64,000 nucleotides of DNA from UBA11591 sp040220895 (GTDB lineage: Bacteria; Bacteroidota; Bacteroidia; Flavobacteriales_E; Vicingaceae): positions 62,001 through 126,000 of the forward strand of contig JAVJVY010000020.1 in the NCBI GenBank assembly GCA_040220895.1, given 5' to 3'. The notes under the pieces are model-generated. The model saw only the letters and a list, made by a program, of their open reading frames with translations. It ran no database searches and was not told the DNA's origin. A program made the translations under genes and the position numbers. Positions 18,688 through 26,415 of the stretch are shown here, in pieces. Within the stretch, counting starts at the first letter, position 1, and every line of letters starts with the position of its first letter.

Positions 18688-19083
18688 ATGACAGTAGCAA
18701 CAGCGAAAATTGTCCAAATATCAGACCTTAACTTCGAGTTGACACTTTGGCTCAATGAACTTAAATTTTACAAGGATGAAGTGGCCATATTTAATAGCAG
18801 GCTGGAAGAAATAGTGGGAAGAAGCACTGAACAAGAATTTACATCCCAATTAGAGCATTTTCAAAATCAGTACATCAGGGAAATTGAAGTGATCGATGAA
18901 CTTCGTCACGACATTAAACAATACGAAAACGGGATTGAAAAAGTATCTCCTGACCGCCCCGTAACCCCTGAAGATAACTACATGGATGGTCATAAGGACC
19001 TGCGGGACCAAATGAATCAGTTCAGAAAGATCTATTACGAACTCAGAGAAGAATTTATTAACTACTTGAATCAATGGATCTGA
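18688..19083 (+). CDS. Hypothetical helical (coiled-coil) protein
   Basis: 131 residues, highly charged, no signal peptide. Heptad-like spacing (LNELKFYKDEVAIFNSRLEEI and QFRKIYYELREEFINYLNQW, read in pieces) suggests two helices broken by a Pro-rich turn (SPDRPVTPEDNY). No family recognised. Starts 32 bases after the AstE-like gene and four bases before the next small gene, so it belongs to the ligase operon. May be a structural or adaptor subunit; function unknown. Confidence 0.75.
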   Translation: MTVATAKIVQISDLNFELTLWLNELKFYKDEVAIFNSRLEEIVGRSTEQEFTSQLEHFQNQYIREIEVIDELRHDIKQYENGIEKVSPDRPVTPEDNYMDGHKDLRDQMNQFRKIYYELREEFINYLNQWI

Positions 19084-19087
19084 ATTA

Positions 19088-19447
19088 ATGGAAATACATA
19101 TTGAGGACAATAAGCCACTGGAAGAAATAAAAAACGAATTTTCAAGAAGGTATCCCTTTCTAAAAATTGAATTCTTCCAGCACGCTCATAAAGAAGGGTC
19201 GGGGTCGCCAAAATCCGATATGATTGATGGTAATCCGGCCCTTGGCGAGGTGCGTCAAAAACATAATGAAGGAGGCGTAGTCATTAACGAAAACATGAGT
19301 GTAAGTGACTTGGAAGGGAATTTTGAAAATAAATACGGAATTCACATTCAGGTATTCAGAAAATCCGGTGATTTGTGGCTCGAAACAAGTGCTACTGATT
19401 CTTGGACCTTGAAAGAACAAAACGACACTGGTGCGGACATGGAATGA
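19088..19447 (+). CDS. Hypothetical small acidic protein
   Basis: 119 residues without signal peptide or membrane segment. Two halves of similar type are visible: residues 1-30 (EIKNEFSRRYPFLKIEFF) and residues 75-110 (SDLEGNFENKYGIHIQVFRKSGDLWLETS in pieces), each pairing an 'E-F/NKYG/RRYPF' helix with a beta strand, which hints at an internal duplication. A loop of His, Gly, Ser and Lys joins them. It ends the cluster started by the CBS-ligase; a 128-base gap follows. Unknown function. Confidence 0.75.
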   Translation: MEIHIEDNKPLEEIKNEFSRRYPFLKIEFFQHAHKEGSGSPKSDMIDGNPALGEVRQKHNEGGVVINENMSVSDLEGNFENKYGIHIQVFRKSGDLWLETSATDSWTLKEQNDTGADME

Positions 19448-19575
19448 TCATATCATAGACGAAATTTTTCTTCTCATTTCCAACATATCTTTTAGTTCGA
19501 CTATCATTAATATCTGACCGATTAATTATTCCAAAGCAAAATTTATCCTAATCTTAACACCTCAATTAATCAATT

Positions 19576-19875
19576 ATGATCAATAAAATGGTCACTTTCA
19601 AAGTGCGCAAAGAAGCACTTGATGAAGCCAAAATGCTGGTAAGGGAATTCGTGGAAAATATAAAACTAAACGAAGAAGACACCTTGCTTTACCGTGCCCA
19701 TCAACAAGCTAAAGAACCAACGAGATTTGTACATTTCATGACTTTTGCCGACGAATATGCCGAAAGACTGCATAAGTCCTCTAATTACAACGAGGAATTC
19801 GTAGACATGATCACGCCCCTTTGTGAAGAGGAGATTCTCGTGGTGGAATTAAGTCGACTCGCTTTTCACGATTGA
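19576..19875 (+). CDS. Antibiotic-biosynthesis-monooxygenase (ABM) domain protein
   Basis: 99 residues with the pattern of the dimeric alpha-beta barrel family: MVTFKVRKEALDEAKMLVREF, then LLYRAHQQAKEPTRFVHFMTFADEYAERLHKSS, in which an aromatic/His-rich 'F-x-H-x-M-x-F' strand stands out. ABM-domain proteins include quinol monooxygenases and heme-degrading enzymes, but many have no known substrate. Two bases separate it from the next gene. Function beyond the fold is not assigned. Confidence 0.75.
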   Translation: MINKMVTFKVRKEALDEAKMLVREFVENIKLNEEDTLLYRAHQQAKEPTRFVHFMTFADEYAERLHKSSNYNEEFVDMITPLCEEEILVVELSRLAFHD

Positions 19876-19877
19876 TT

Positions 19878-20357
19878 ATGGTTGGAAGTATCCTTCTATT
19901 TCTTTCGATCCTTTTTCAGGGGGGAGACAAGGAACATAAAATTGAAATTTATGTTTTTAACGAACGCTGTATACCGGTAACTTCTTTGATGGGTCCCATG
20001 TCTTTCCAGCGCAAGTGGTATAGCCTTGCCAAAACATACAAGCCCGAAGGTGTGCCCATTCTTACCAAGCATGATATTGTGTCATTTGACACTAAAGAAT
20101 TTCAGCTCTTGATCTCTGATCATGGATGGGAAACGCTAAAAAAGGAGGGTATACCGACTTCTGGCATTCCCGTACTGCTGGTCATTGACGACGTGGTAAG
20201 CTATGGTGCCTGGTTGTGGACGCCATTGTCATCTTCTGTTTGTGACGGAGTGGCCTTTGTTTTTTTTGAAGGGGCTGAAGAAAAAGTCCTTAAGATCAGA
20301 CAGCCAATGGATGAACAGAATGAGATCAGGATTCCTCGTCCTTTAACATCCGATTGA
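19878..20357 (+). CDS. Hypothetical exported or membrane-anchored protein
   Basis: The ATG at 19878 gives MVGSILLFLSILFQGG, a short hydrophobic N-terminus that may be a signal peptide; a TTG six bases upstream is an alternative. The remaining 140 residues contain IEIYVFNERCIPVTS and SGIPVLLVIDDVVSYGAWLWTPLSSSVCDGV with two Cys. No family is recognised. Starts two bases after the ABM gene and is convergent with phoH, ending one base before its stop. Confidence 0.65.
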   Translation: MVGSILLFLSILFQGGDKEHKIEIYVFNERCIPVTSLMGPMSFQRKWYSLAKTYKPEGVPILTKHDIVSFDTKEFQLLISDHGWETLKKEGIPTSGIPVLLVIDDVVSYGAWLWTPLSSSVCDGVAFVFFEGAEEKVLKIRQPMDEQNEIRIPRPLTSD

Positions 20358-20358
20358 A

Positions 20359-21696
20359 CTACAACAACTCATTCGCCAAATTGGCCAATTCTGAACGTTC
20401 GCCTTTTTCAAGAGTAATATGAGCAAAAAGCTTATTCCCTTTCAACCGATCGATCAGGTAAGATAGACCATTGCTCTGTTCATCCAGGTAAGGCGTATCG
20501 ATCTGATGAATATCGCCGGTAAATATGATCTTCGTGTTTTCACCTGCTCTGGTAATAATTGTTTTGACTTCATGGGGAGTCAGGTTCTGAGCCTCATCCA
20601 CAATGAAGATGACGTCTGACAGGCTTCTCCCTCTGATAAAAGCCAAAGGGGTTATAACTATCTTCTCATCTTTTTCCATTTCCAGGATATTCTTATGCCG
20701 CTTCTCATTTTCCGAGAATTGATTCTTAATGAACTTCAAGTTATCCCACAAGGGCTCCATATAGGGGTTGATCTTGTCATTCACGTCACCTGGTAAATAA
20801 CCAATGTCTTTGTTGCTCAAAGGAACAATTGGCCGGGCTAGAATTATTTGTTTGTACTGCTTTCGTTGTTCCAAAGAACCTGCAAGTGCCAATAGGGTTT
20901 TTCCCGTTCCGGCAACACCTTGTAGGCTAACTAATTTAATCTCAGGGTTAAGAATGGCGTGTAAAGCAAAGGTTTGTTCAGCATTTTTGGGCTTGATCCC
21001 ATAGGTATAGAGTTTTTCAACCCGTTCCACCACGTCTTTGAAAGGATTGTAGAAAGCCAGCGCCGATGATTTTCCATTTTTTAAAATATAAAATTGGTTT
21101 GCTTCCTTAGCTTTTCCAAGGAAGTCGGACGAATCGATGGATCCGTCGGTAAATATTTTCCGAATGACTTCGCTGTCGATGTTCTCAACACTTGAAATAC
21201 CAGTCTTTAAGGTCTGAACATCCTTGATCTTGCCCGTTTCGTAATCCTGAGCTTCTAGATTCAGTGCCTTAGCCTTGATACGCAAATTGATGTCTTTGGT
21301 GACTAAAATAACACGTGAGGGCTTTTCACATTGGGTCAAAGTGAGTGCAGAATTTAATATTCGGTGATCTGCTTTATTATCCCTGAATATGGCCTCGGCA
21401 TCAAGGTCTTTCACGTCGTTCTGCATCACTATTTTGAATTTCCCTTTTTTTGGTCCATTCAAAGGCAGCCAGTCGCTCAATGTATGACTTCCCGAAAGCT
21501 TATCGATGATCCTTATAAATTCCCTGGCTTCAAAATTCTTGGTGTCATTTCCGCGTTTAAAGTTGTCCAATTCCTCTAACACGGTTATAGGAATGGCCAC
21601 ATCGTGTTCTTGAAAATTCATGATGGAATTGTGATCGTGTAATATCACGGAAGTATCCAGAACGAAAATCTTTCGCTCTTTTTTGGCTCTGGGCAT
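20359..21696 (-). CDS. PIN-domain/PhoH-like ATPase
   Basis: 445 residues with an N-terminal PIN nuclease domain (KIFVLDTSVILHDHNSI, ITVLEELDNFKRG, with Asp and Glu metal ligands) and a C-terminal PhoH ATPase: Walker A GVAGTGKT near residue 260, Walker B VIFIVDEAQNLTP, and FTGDIHQIDTPYLD. This PhoH2-type architecture is linked to RNA unwinding and cleavage. Cytoplasmic. It ends convergently against the preceding small protein and is separated by 159 bases from the divergent epimerase gene. Confidence 0.94.
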   Translation of the reverse strand: MPRAKKERKIFVLDTSVILHDHNSIMNFQEHDVAIPITVLEELDNFKRGNDTKNFEAREFIRIIDKLSGSHTLSDWLPLNGPKKGKFKIVMQNDVKDLDAEAIFRDNKADHRILNSALTLTQCEKPSRVILVTKDINLRIKAKALNLEAQDYETGKIKDVQTLKTGISSVENIDSEVIRKIFTDGSIDSSDFLGKAKEANQFYILKNGKSSALAFYNPFKDVVERVEKLYTYGIKPKNAEQTFALHAILNPEIKLVSLQGVAGTGKTLLALAGSLEQRKQYKQIILARPIVPLSNKDIGYLPGDVNDKINPYMEPLWDNLKFIKNQFSENEKRHKNILEMEKDEKIVITPLAFIRGRSLSDVIFIVDEAQNLTPHEVKTIITRAGENTKIIFTGDIHQIDTPYLDEQSNGLSYLIDRLKGNKLFAHITLEKGERSELANLANELL

Positions 21697-21855
21697 ATAT
21701 TTCTGGGATTTTAATCATTTAAAGTTATGAATAAATGTAGGGGCTTTGTCTTGCCTGACAATGCATTACCAAGAAAGTAATCAACCGTAGACTCTTAAAA
21801 AGTTAATAACTTCGAATCCTCTTGAATCATAACGTTTAAACTCAGAATAATACTC

Positions 21856-22761
21856 ATGGATAACGGGAAAACAGCATTGATCGTTGGTGGAAGTGGTTTA
21901 ATCGGCAGTGCGCTTTCGGACGTTTTAACCTCGATGGGAATCACTGTGCGAATTCTCACCACCAATATTAAAAGGGCTGAAAGTGATAAGTTGAGTTTCT
22001 ATTGGAATATCCCTGAATCATATATAGACCCGAAAGCATTCGAAGGCTTGGATTTCGCCGTAAACCTCGCGGGAGCCTCTGTAGCAGGGGGATTATGGAC
22101 AAAGTCGAGGAAGAATACCCTTATACAAAGCAGGGTGGAAGGTACCAATTTACTCTTTGAGGAAATGCGCAGATCGGGAATTAACATCCAAACGTATTTT
22201 GGGGCATCGGCCGTAGGATATTACGGTGGCGAACGCGGTAACGAATTACCCGATGAGACCTCTGACCCTGGTAACGGTTTTTTAGCTGACTTATGCGTTG
22301 AATGGGAAAAATCTCACGAACAATTTAAGGCAATTTCTGGTACTTTGGTCACGGGGCGCATTTCGAACGTTCTTGACTCAAAAGGTGGTTTTATGACTCC
22401 TTTCAAAAGGATTTCGGCTTTGAATATTGGACTATTTTTCAGTGGCCAAAAGCAAGGGGTTTCATGGATTCATATTGACGATCTTGCACAAGCTATCGCC
22501 CACCTGGTTGTGAGTCAGTCCGATGGTGTGTATAACCTCTGTGCCGGTAATGACGACTGGTTTAAGGTCCAAAAGGCGATCTACAAATCATTTGGTGTCA
22601 ACAGATTCAGAATTATCATACCCGGTTTTATTCTTAAACTGGTCATGGGTCAAATGGCTTCTTTGCTTTTAAACCATTCTTCCGCATCATTTGAAAAATT
22701 GAGGCAAAGTGAATCAAGGCCCAGGCATCAAGAACTTGAGGAAGCTCTGGATAATTTGTGA
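21856..22761 (+). CDS. TIGR01777 family epimerase (SDR39U1/YfcH-like)
   Basis: 301 residues with the Rossmann motif LIVGGSGLIGSAL at the N-terminus, then NLAGASVAGGLWTKSRK and FGASAVGYYGGERG, signatures of the TIGR01777 extended SDR group, and HIDDLAQAIAHLV near 210. Enzymes of this family are NAD(P)-dependent but their substrates are largely unknown. The last 50 residues cover the DUF1731-like end but appear short. A 7-of-8 -7 element (TAACTTCG) lies about 45 bases upstream. Confidence 0.92.
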   Translation: MDNGKTALIVGGSGLIGSALSDVLTSMGITVRILTTNIKRAESDKLSFYWNIPESYIDPKAFEGLDFAVNLAGASVAGGLWTKSRKNTLIQSRVEGTNLLFEEMRRSGINIQTYFGASAVGYYGGERGNELPDETSDPGNGFLADLCVEWEKSHEQFKAISGTLVTGRISNVLDSKGGFMTPFKRISALNIGLFFSGQKQGVSWIHIDDLAQAIAHLVVSQSDGVYNLCAGNDDWFKVQKAIYKSFGVNRFRIIIPGFILKLVMGQMASLLLNHSSASFEKLRQSESRPRHQELEEALDNL

Positions 22762-22828
22762 TTTCCATCACTAAATGCAGCGTCAAATTCATTAAATTCA
22801 CATCTATAGCAAATGCTGAATATTATGT

Positions 22829-22861
22829 GGGAGACAGGAGTTGACTCCCCTAGGTTTTTTT
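22829..22861 (+). terminator. Terminator-like hairpin before the PPK2 pair
   Basis: GGGAG (22829-22833) can pair with CTCCC (22845-22849), followed by CTAGG and seven T residues. The stem is short and the T tract is five bases away, so this is tentative. Confidence 0.4.
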
Positions 22862-22874
22862 AGTAAGAAATATC

Positions 22875-23741
22875 TTGAAAGAAAAAATACAACCCTATTT
22901 AACGGCAGAAGATGTTTCTCAAGTTAATACCAGAAAGGAACTAAAGAAACATTTGAAATCCAAAGAAGTTGACCTCTCTGGTATTCGCGCTCAATTAAGA
23001 TATGCACAGGATTTGGAGTTTCTGCAAATAGAACTGGTAAAGCTTCAAAAGTGGTTATTGAAGAAAAACATGCGGCTCGCCATTCTTTTTGAAGGCCGCG
23101 ATGCAGCTGGTAAAGGAGGAACGATTAGGCGCTTCAAAGAACACCTTAATCCCAGGTCGATGCGAGTGGTCGCCCTTGCCAAACCATCAGAAACAGAGAA
23201 AGGACAATGGTATTTTATGCGCTATGTCAAGGAATTACCGAATCCGGGTGAAATTGTATTTTTTGACAGAAGCTGGTACAACCGCGCTGTGGTTGAACCC
23301 GTGATGGGATTCTGCAAACCACCGGAATATGAAAAGTTTATTCGTCAAGTCCCCGAATTTGAGCATATGTTGTATGAAGACGGCATGGTCATTGTAAAGT
23401 TTTGGTTCGACATCTCCCAAAAAGAACAAGAAAAACGTTTTGAAAGCCGTAAAACTAATCCGCTAAAGCAGTGGAAGTTAAGTCCGGTTGATGAAAAATC
23501 TAGGAGCAAATGGAATGAATACACAGTTTACAAGGAACGAATGTTTTCATCAACTCATACATCTTTTTGTCCGTGGATCATTGTCAACGCCAATGACAAA
23601 TTGAATATGCGTCTTGAAAGTATGCGCTATGTACTAAACCTTTTTGATTACGAGAACAAAACCGACCAGCGAAGCCGGCTTTATCATGATCCTAACATTG
23701 TTCAACGATATCACCGATCAGTAATTAAACTTTCACAATGA
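22875..23741 (+). CDS. Polyphosphate kinase 2 (PPK2), copy 1
   Basis: 288 residues starting at TTG; no upstream ATG is available. The P-loop reads FEGRDAAGKGG, the second acidic/arginine motif FFDRSWYNRA, and the lid module contains NPLKQWKLSPVDEKS and YTVYKERMF. These are the complete PPK2 catalytic elements. PPK2 transfers phosphate between polyphosphate and nucleoside mono- or diphosphates. Its stop overlaps the start of a second PPK2 gene by four bases (ATGA), so the two are made together and may assemble as a mixed complex. Confidence 0.95.
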   Translation: MKEKIQPYLTAEDVSQVNTRKELKKHLKSKEVDLSGIRAQLRYAQDLEFLQIELVKLQKWLLKKNMRLAILFEGRDAAGKGGTIRRFKEHLNPRSMRVVALAKPSETEKGQWYFMRYVKELPNPGEIVFFDRSWYNRAVVEPVMGFCKPPEYEKFIRQVPEFEHMLYEDGMVIVKFWFDISQKEQEKRFESRKTNPLKQWKLSPVDEKSRSKWNEYTVYKERMFSSTHTSFCPWIIVNANDKLNMRLESMRYVLNLFDYENKTDQRSRLYHDPNIVQRYHRSVIKLSQ

Positions 23742-24523
23742 GCACGGAACCGACGTTTGAATTGAGTGCAGAAGACCTCGATCTGCTAAATTCCAAAAAG
23801 GGATTAAAATACCTATTAAGGCAGAAAGATCTAAATTACAAAGAAGTAGTCGAGAATATTCGGTATGAAAAAAGAATCAAGGAGCTTCAGATAGAATTGA
23901 TAAAAATGCAGTCCTGGATAGTGCAAAGGAACAAACGTGTTTTAGTCATTTTTGAAGGCAGGGATTTTGCAGGAAAGGGTGGGGCCGTCCGTAAGTTTTC
24001 TGAGCATCTAAATCCAAGAAACATGCGTTCCATTGCCCTTCCTAAGCCCAGCGCATCACAGAAAAGGCAGTGGTATTTCAGGCGTTACATCAGAGAATTT
24101 CCGCTCCCCGGGGAAATCGCCTTTTTCGATAGAAGCTGGTACAATCGTGCCATGGTAGAACCTGTGAATGGTTTTTGTTCCAAGAATCAGTATAATAGGT
24201 TCATGAGCGAGGTCAATCAATTCGAAGAGATGATCATGAATGATGGAATCGAACTTATTAAATTCTATTTCTCAATTTCAAAAAGTGAACTGAAACGCAG
24301 GCTTCAGGAAGTGAAGCAAAACCCATTAAAAAAGTGGAAATTACATGCCTTGGACTTTAAGGCCATCGAATTGTGGGACAAATACACCTCCTATAAAGAA
24401 GCCATGTTAGAAAAGACCCATCGGAATAATTCACCATGGGTCATTGTAGATGCCAATGATATAAAAAAAGCACACATCGAATCCATGGAGCATGTGTTGT
24501 CCCAAGTGATCTATAAAAAATAA
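23738..24523 (+). CDS. Polyphosphate kinase 2 (PPK2), copy 2
   Basis: 261 residues, clearly a paralogue of the preceding gene. P-loop FEGRDFAGKGG (Phe in place of Ala), FFDRSWYNRAM, and a lid with NPLKKWKLHALDFK and YTSYKEAML are all kept, so it looks catalytically competent. The N-terminal helical region is shorter than in copy 1. Start ATG lies inside the end of copy 1. Two active but diverged copies may use different nucleotides or run in opposite directions. Confidence 0.94.
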   Translation: MSTEPTFELSAEDLDLLNSKKGLKYLLRQKDLNYKEVVENIRYEKRIKELQIELIKMQSWIVQRNKRVLVIFEGRDFAGKGGAVRKFSEHLNPRNMRSIALPKPSASQKRQWYFRRYIREFPLPGEIAFFDRSWYNRAMVEPVNGFCSKNQYNRFMSEVNQFEEMIMNDGIELIKFYFSISKSELKRRLQEVKQNPLKKWKLHALDFKAIELWDKYTSYKEAMLEKTHRNNSPWVIVDANDIKKAHIESMEHVLSQVIYKK

Positions 24524-24531
24524 AGGTGTTG

Positions 24532-25515
24532 CTAGCGCAGACCGGCTTCTTTCAGCCCTATCATTTGGCCTCTTTCTGTGTCCCAGACCTTGAGCCTAAA
24601 ACAAGCCCATATGTCCCAAGGCATTAATGAGGTCTTTGTGGCGGTCTGAAATTCCTTGAACTCATTATATACTTCGGGTAGCTTGTAAAACGGAATTTTT
24701 GCATTCATATGGTGAATCTGATGAAAACCGATATTGGCAGTGAACCATTGCATAACAGGATTCATCACCATCATACTGGAAGACTTCAGCGCAGCTTCTG
24801 AATAACTCCAATCTTCTTTTTCTTTAAAAACAACACCGGGAAAATTATGCTGGGCATAAAATAAATATGAACCTAAACCGCCTGAAATAAATACCGGGAA
24901 GAAATAGGATAGCATTACCGTCTCAAATCCAAAATTATAATAGACCAGAAAGGCTAAGCCAAAGTGAAAAGTAAGTGCCAGGGCAGAGTCCCAGTGCTTT
25001 GACGGACTGGCTATCAAAGACTTAATGCTCATGCCGTAAACAAAGGCAAAAATGTAACCAAGAGAAATGGTGATTGGGTGCCTAATGAACAAATATTTGC
25101 GTTGTTCAGACTTTGGTGCTTTTTTAAATTTTTCAAGTGTTACGATAGGAAAAGAACCTATACTCGAAGTATAGAGCTTCGAATTATGCTTATGGTGATA
25201 ATCATGAGATCTTTTCCAAATTGAAAATGGAGCAAGTTTGAAAAGTCCAAATACATAAAACATGAAATAGGCCAATTTAGAGGTAGGTAAAATGGCCTTG
25301 TGCAAATAATCGTGATAAATGACAAAAACTCGGGTGATGGACAAACCACTCAGCAGACCAATGCCAATTTTAACGAATGTGTTATCGGCTAAAACACCAG
25401 CCACAAATGATGATATCAGAAGAACGAAGGCCGTGATGGTATGAAACCAGCTTCGCTTTTTATCCTCTACTGCAAACTTTTTTGTTGCAAGAATTAAGTC
25501 TTTTCCCTCTTTCAC
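24532..25515 (-). CDS. Membrane fatty acid desaturase family protein
   Basis: 327 residues with the three His boxes of membrane di-iron desaturases: HDYLH, HDYHHKH and HQIHH, spaced between hydrophobic helices (TAFVLLISSFVAGVLA, IGIGLLSGLSIT, LAFLVYYNFGFETVML). It acts in the inner membrane on acyl chains, or on a carotenoid-like substrate as some family members do. Downstream partner of the acyltransferase gene (15-base gap) in the run that starts with the RND pump. Convergent with the PPK2 pair. Confidence 0.92.
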   Translation of the reverse strand: MKEGKDLILATKKFAVEDKKRSWFHTITAFVLLISSFVAGVLADNTFVKIGIGLLSGLSITRVFVIYHDYLHKAILPTSKLAYFMFYVFGLFKLAPFSIWKRSHDYHHKHNSKLYTSSIGSFPIVTLEKFKKAPKSEQRKYLFIRHPITISLGYIFAFVYGMSIKSLIASPSKHWDSALALTFHFGLAFLVYYNFGFETVMLSYFFPVFISGGLGSYLFYAQHNFPGVVFKEKEDWSYSEAALKSSSMMVMNPVMQWFTANIGFHQIHHMNAKIPFYKLPEVYNEFKEFQTATKTSLMPWDIWACFRLKVWDTERGQMIGLKEAGLR

Positions 25516-25530
25516 GACGCAAATTTAATA

Positions 25531-26391
25531 CTATTTTTCGTTTCGTCGATGCTTCCATCGTCTGTGTGACCACAACCAATATTCGGGTTTCTTTCGGATA
25601 TCAGCCTCAAGAATTCTGGTGTGAAGCTCTGATAATTCAGCCTCTGATAAAACCGAGGGTTTTTCACACAGCAATTCAGCTTCTAATGTATAATACCCGC
25701 GTTTTTCATTTACTACTCGAACATAGATCACCGGATAGTCAAATTTTCTTGCCAATTTCGCGGTACCGCTGAATACAGGGGTATCCTGATTCAAGAATTG
25801 TGTCCAATAAGCCCCTTCCGGTGGCGGTGTTTGGTCGGCAATAAATGCAGTTGCAGTCAACCTTCCCCGATCTTTCAACATGCCTCTTAACACTTCTTTC
25901 TTTGCATAAAGTTCATTGCCTAACCTGGTTCTCATTTTTACGACCAAGGCATTAGATCGCTTATTTTTCAGCGGGTGATAAATGACAATCAACTTGTGAA
26001 TTCCCTCAACAGCAAATGATGCACCAGCCAGTTCCCAATTACCGTAATGCCCCATGACAATGATGACGCTTTGACCTTTTTCAGCATAGTGGGAAAAAAG
26101 TTTGGAGCAGGTATATTGAACCCGTTTTTTTACCTGGGCTTCACTAATGGTCAGTGTCTTGAATGTTTCGAAAGTGAGATCACAAAAATAACGGTGGAAT
26201 TTCTTTTGAATCTGAGCGATCTCGGACCAAGACTTCTCTGGAAATGATCGCTCCAGATTGCCTTTAATAATATCCCTTCGGTATCTGAACATGTCAAAAA
26301 GGATGAAATTGACCAGGTCAGAGAGAATGTATAAAAGTCGAAACGGAAGTAGAGATATTAGATATATGATAGAGTTTAAGAGCAATTGCAT
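25531..26391 (-). CDS. Lysophospholipid/lipid A acyltransferase, LpxL/HtrB-like
   Basis: 286 residues with an N-terminal hydrophobic segment (LLNSIIYLISLLPFRLLYILSDLVN in pieces), the acyltransferase box GHYGNWELAG (the HX4E-type catalytic motif), and later ADQTPPPEGAYW and RKKPEYWLWSHRRWK, which are typical of Bacteroidota late acyltransferases. It adds an acyl chain to lipid A or a related lipid at the inner membrane. Located 24 bases after the efflux outer-membrane gene and just before the desaturase, suggesting a joint role in envelope lipid remodelling. Confidence 0.92.
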   Translation of the reverse strand: MQLLLNSIIYLISLLPFRLLYILSDLVNFILFDMFRYRRDIIKGNLERSFPEKSWSEIAQIQKKFHRYFCDLTFETFKTLTISEAQVKKRVQYTCSKLFSHYAEKGQSVIIVMGHYGNWELAGASFAVEGIHKLIVIYHPLKNKRSNALVVKMRTRLGNELYAKKEVLRGMLKDRGRLTATAFIADQTPPPEGAYWTQFLNQDTPVFSGTAKLARKFDYPVIYVRVVNEKRGYYTLEAELLCEKPSVLSEAELSELHTRILEADIRKKPEYWLWSHRRWKHRRNEK

Positions 26392-26415
26392 GGATCACAT
26401 GACCTTGAATAATGT

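Noticed and set aside
21790..21830. tRNA-like TTCGAATCC sequence upstream of the epimerase
   Set aside because: No acceptor or anticodon stem can be drawn around it.
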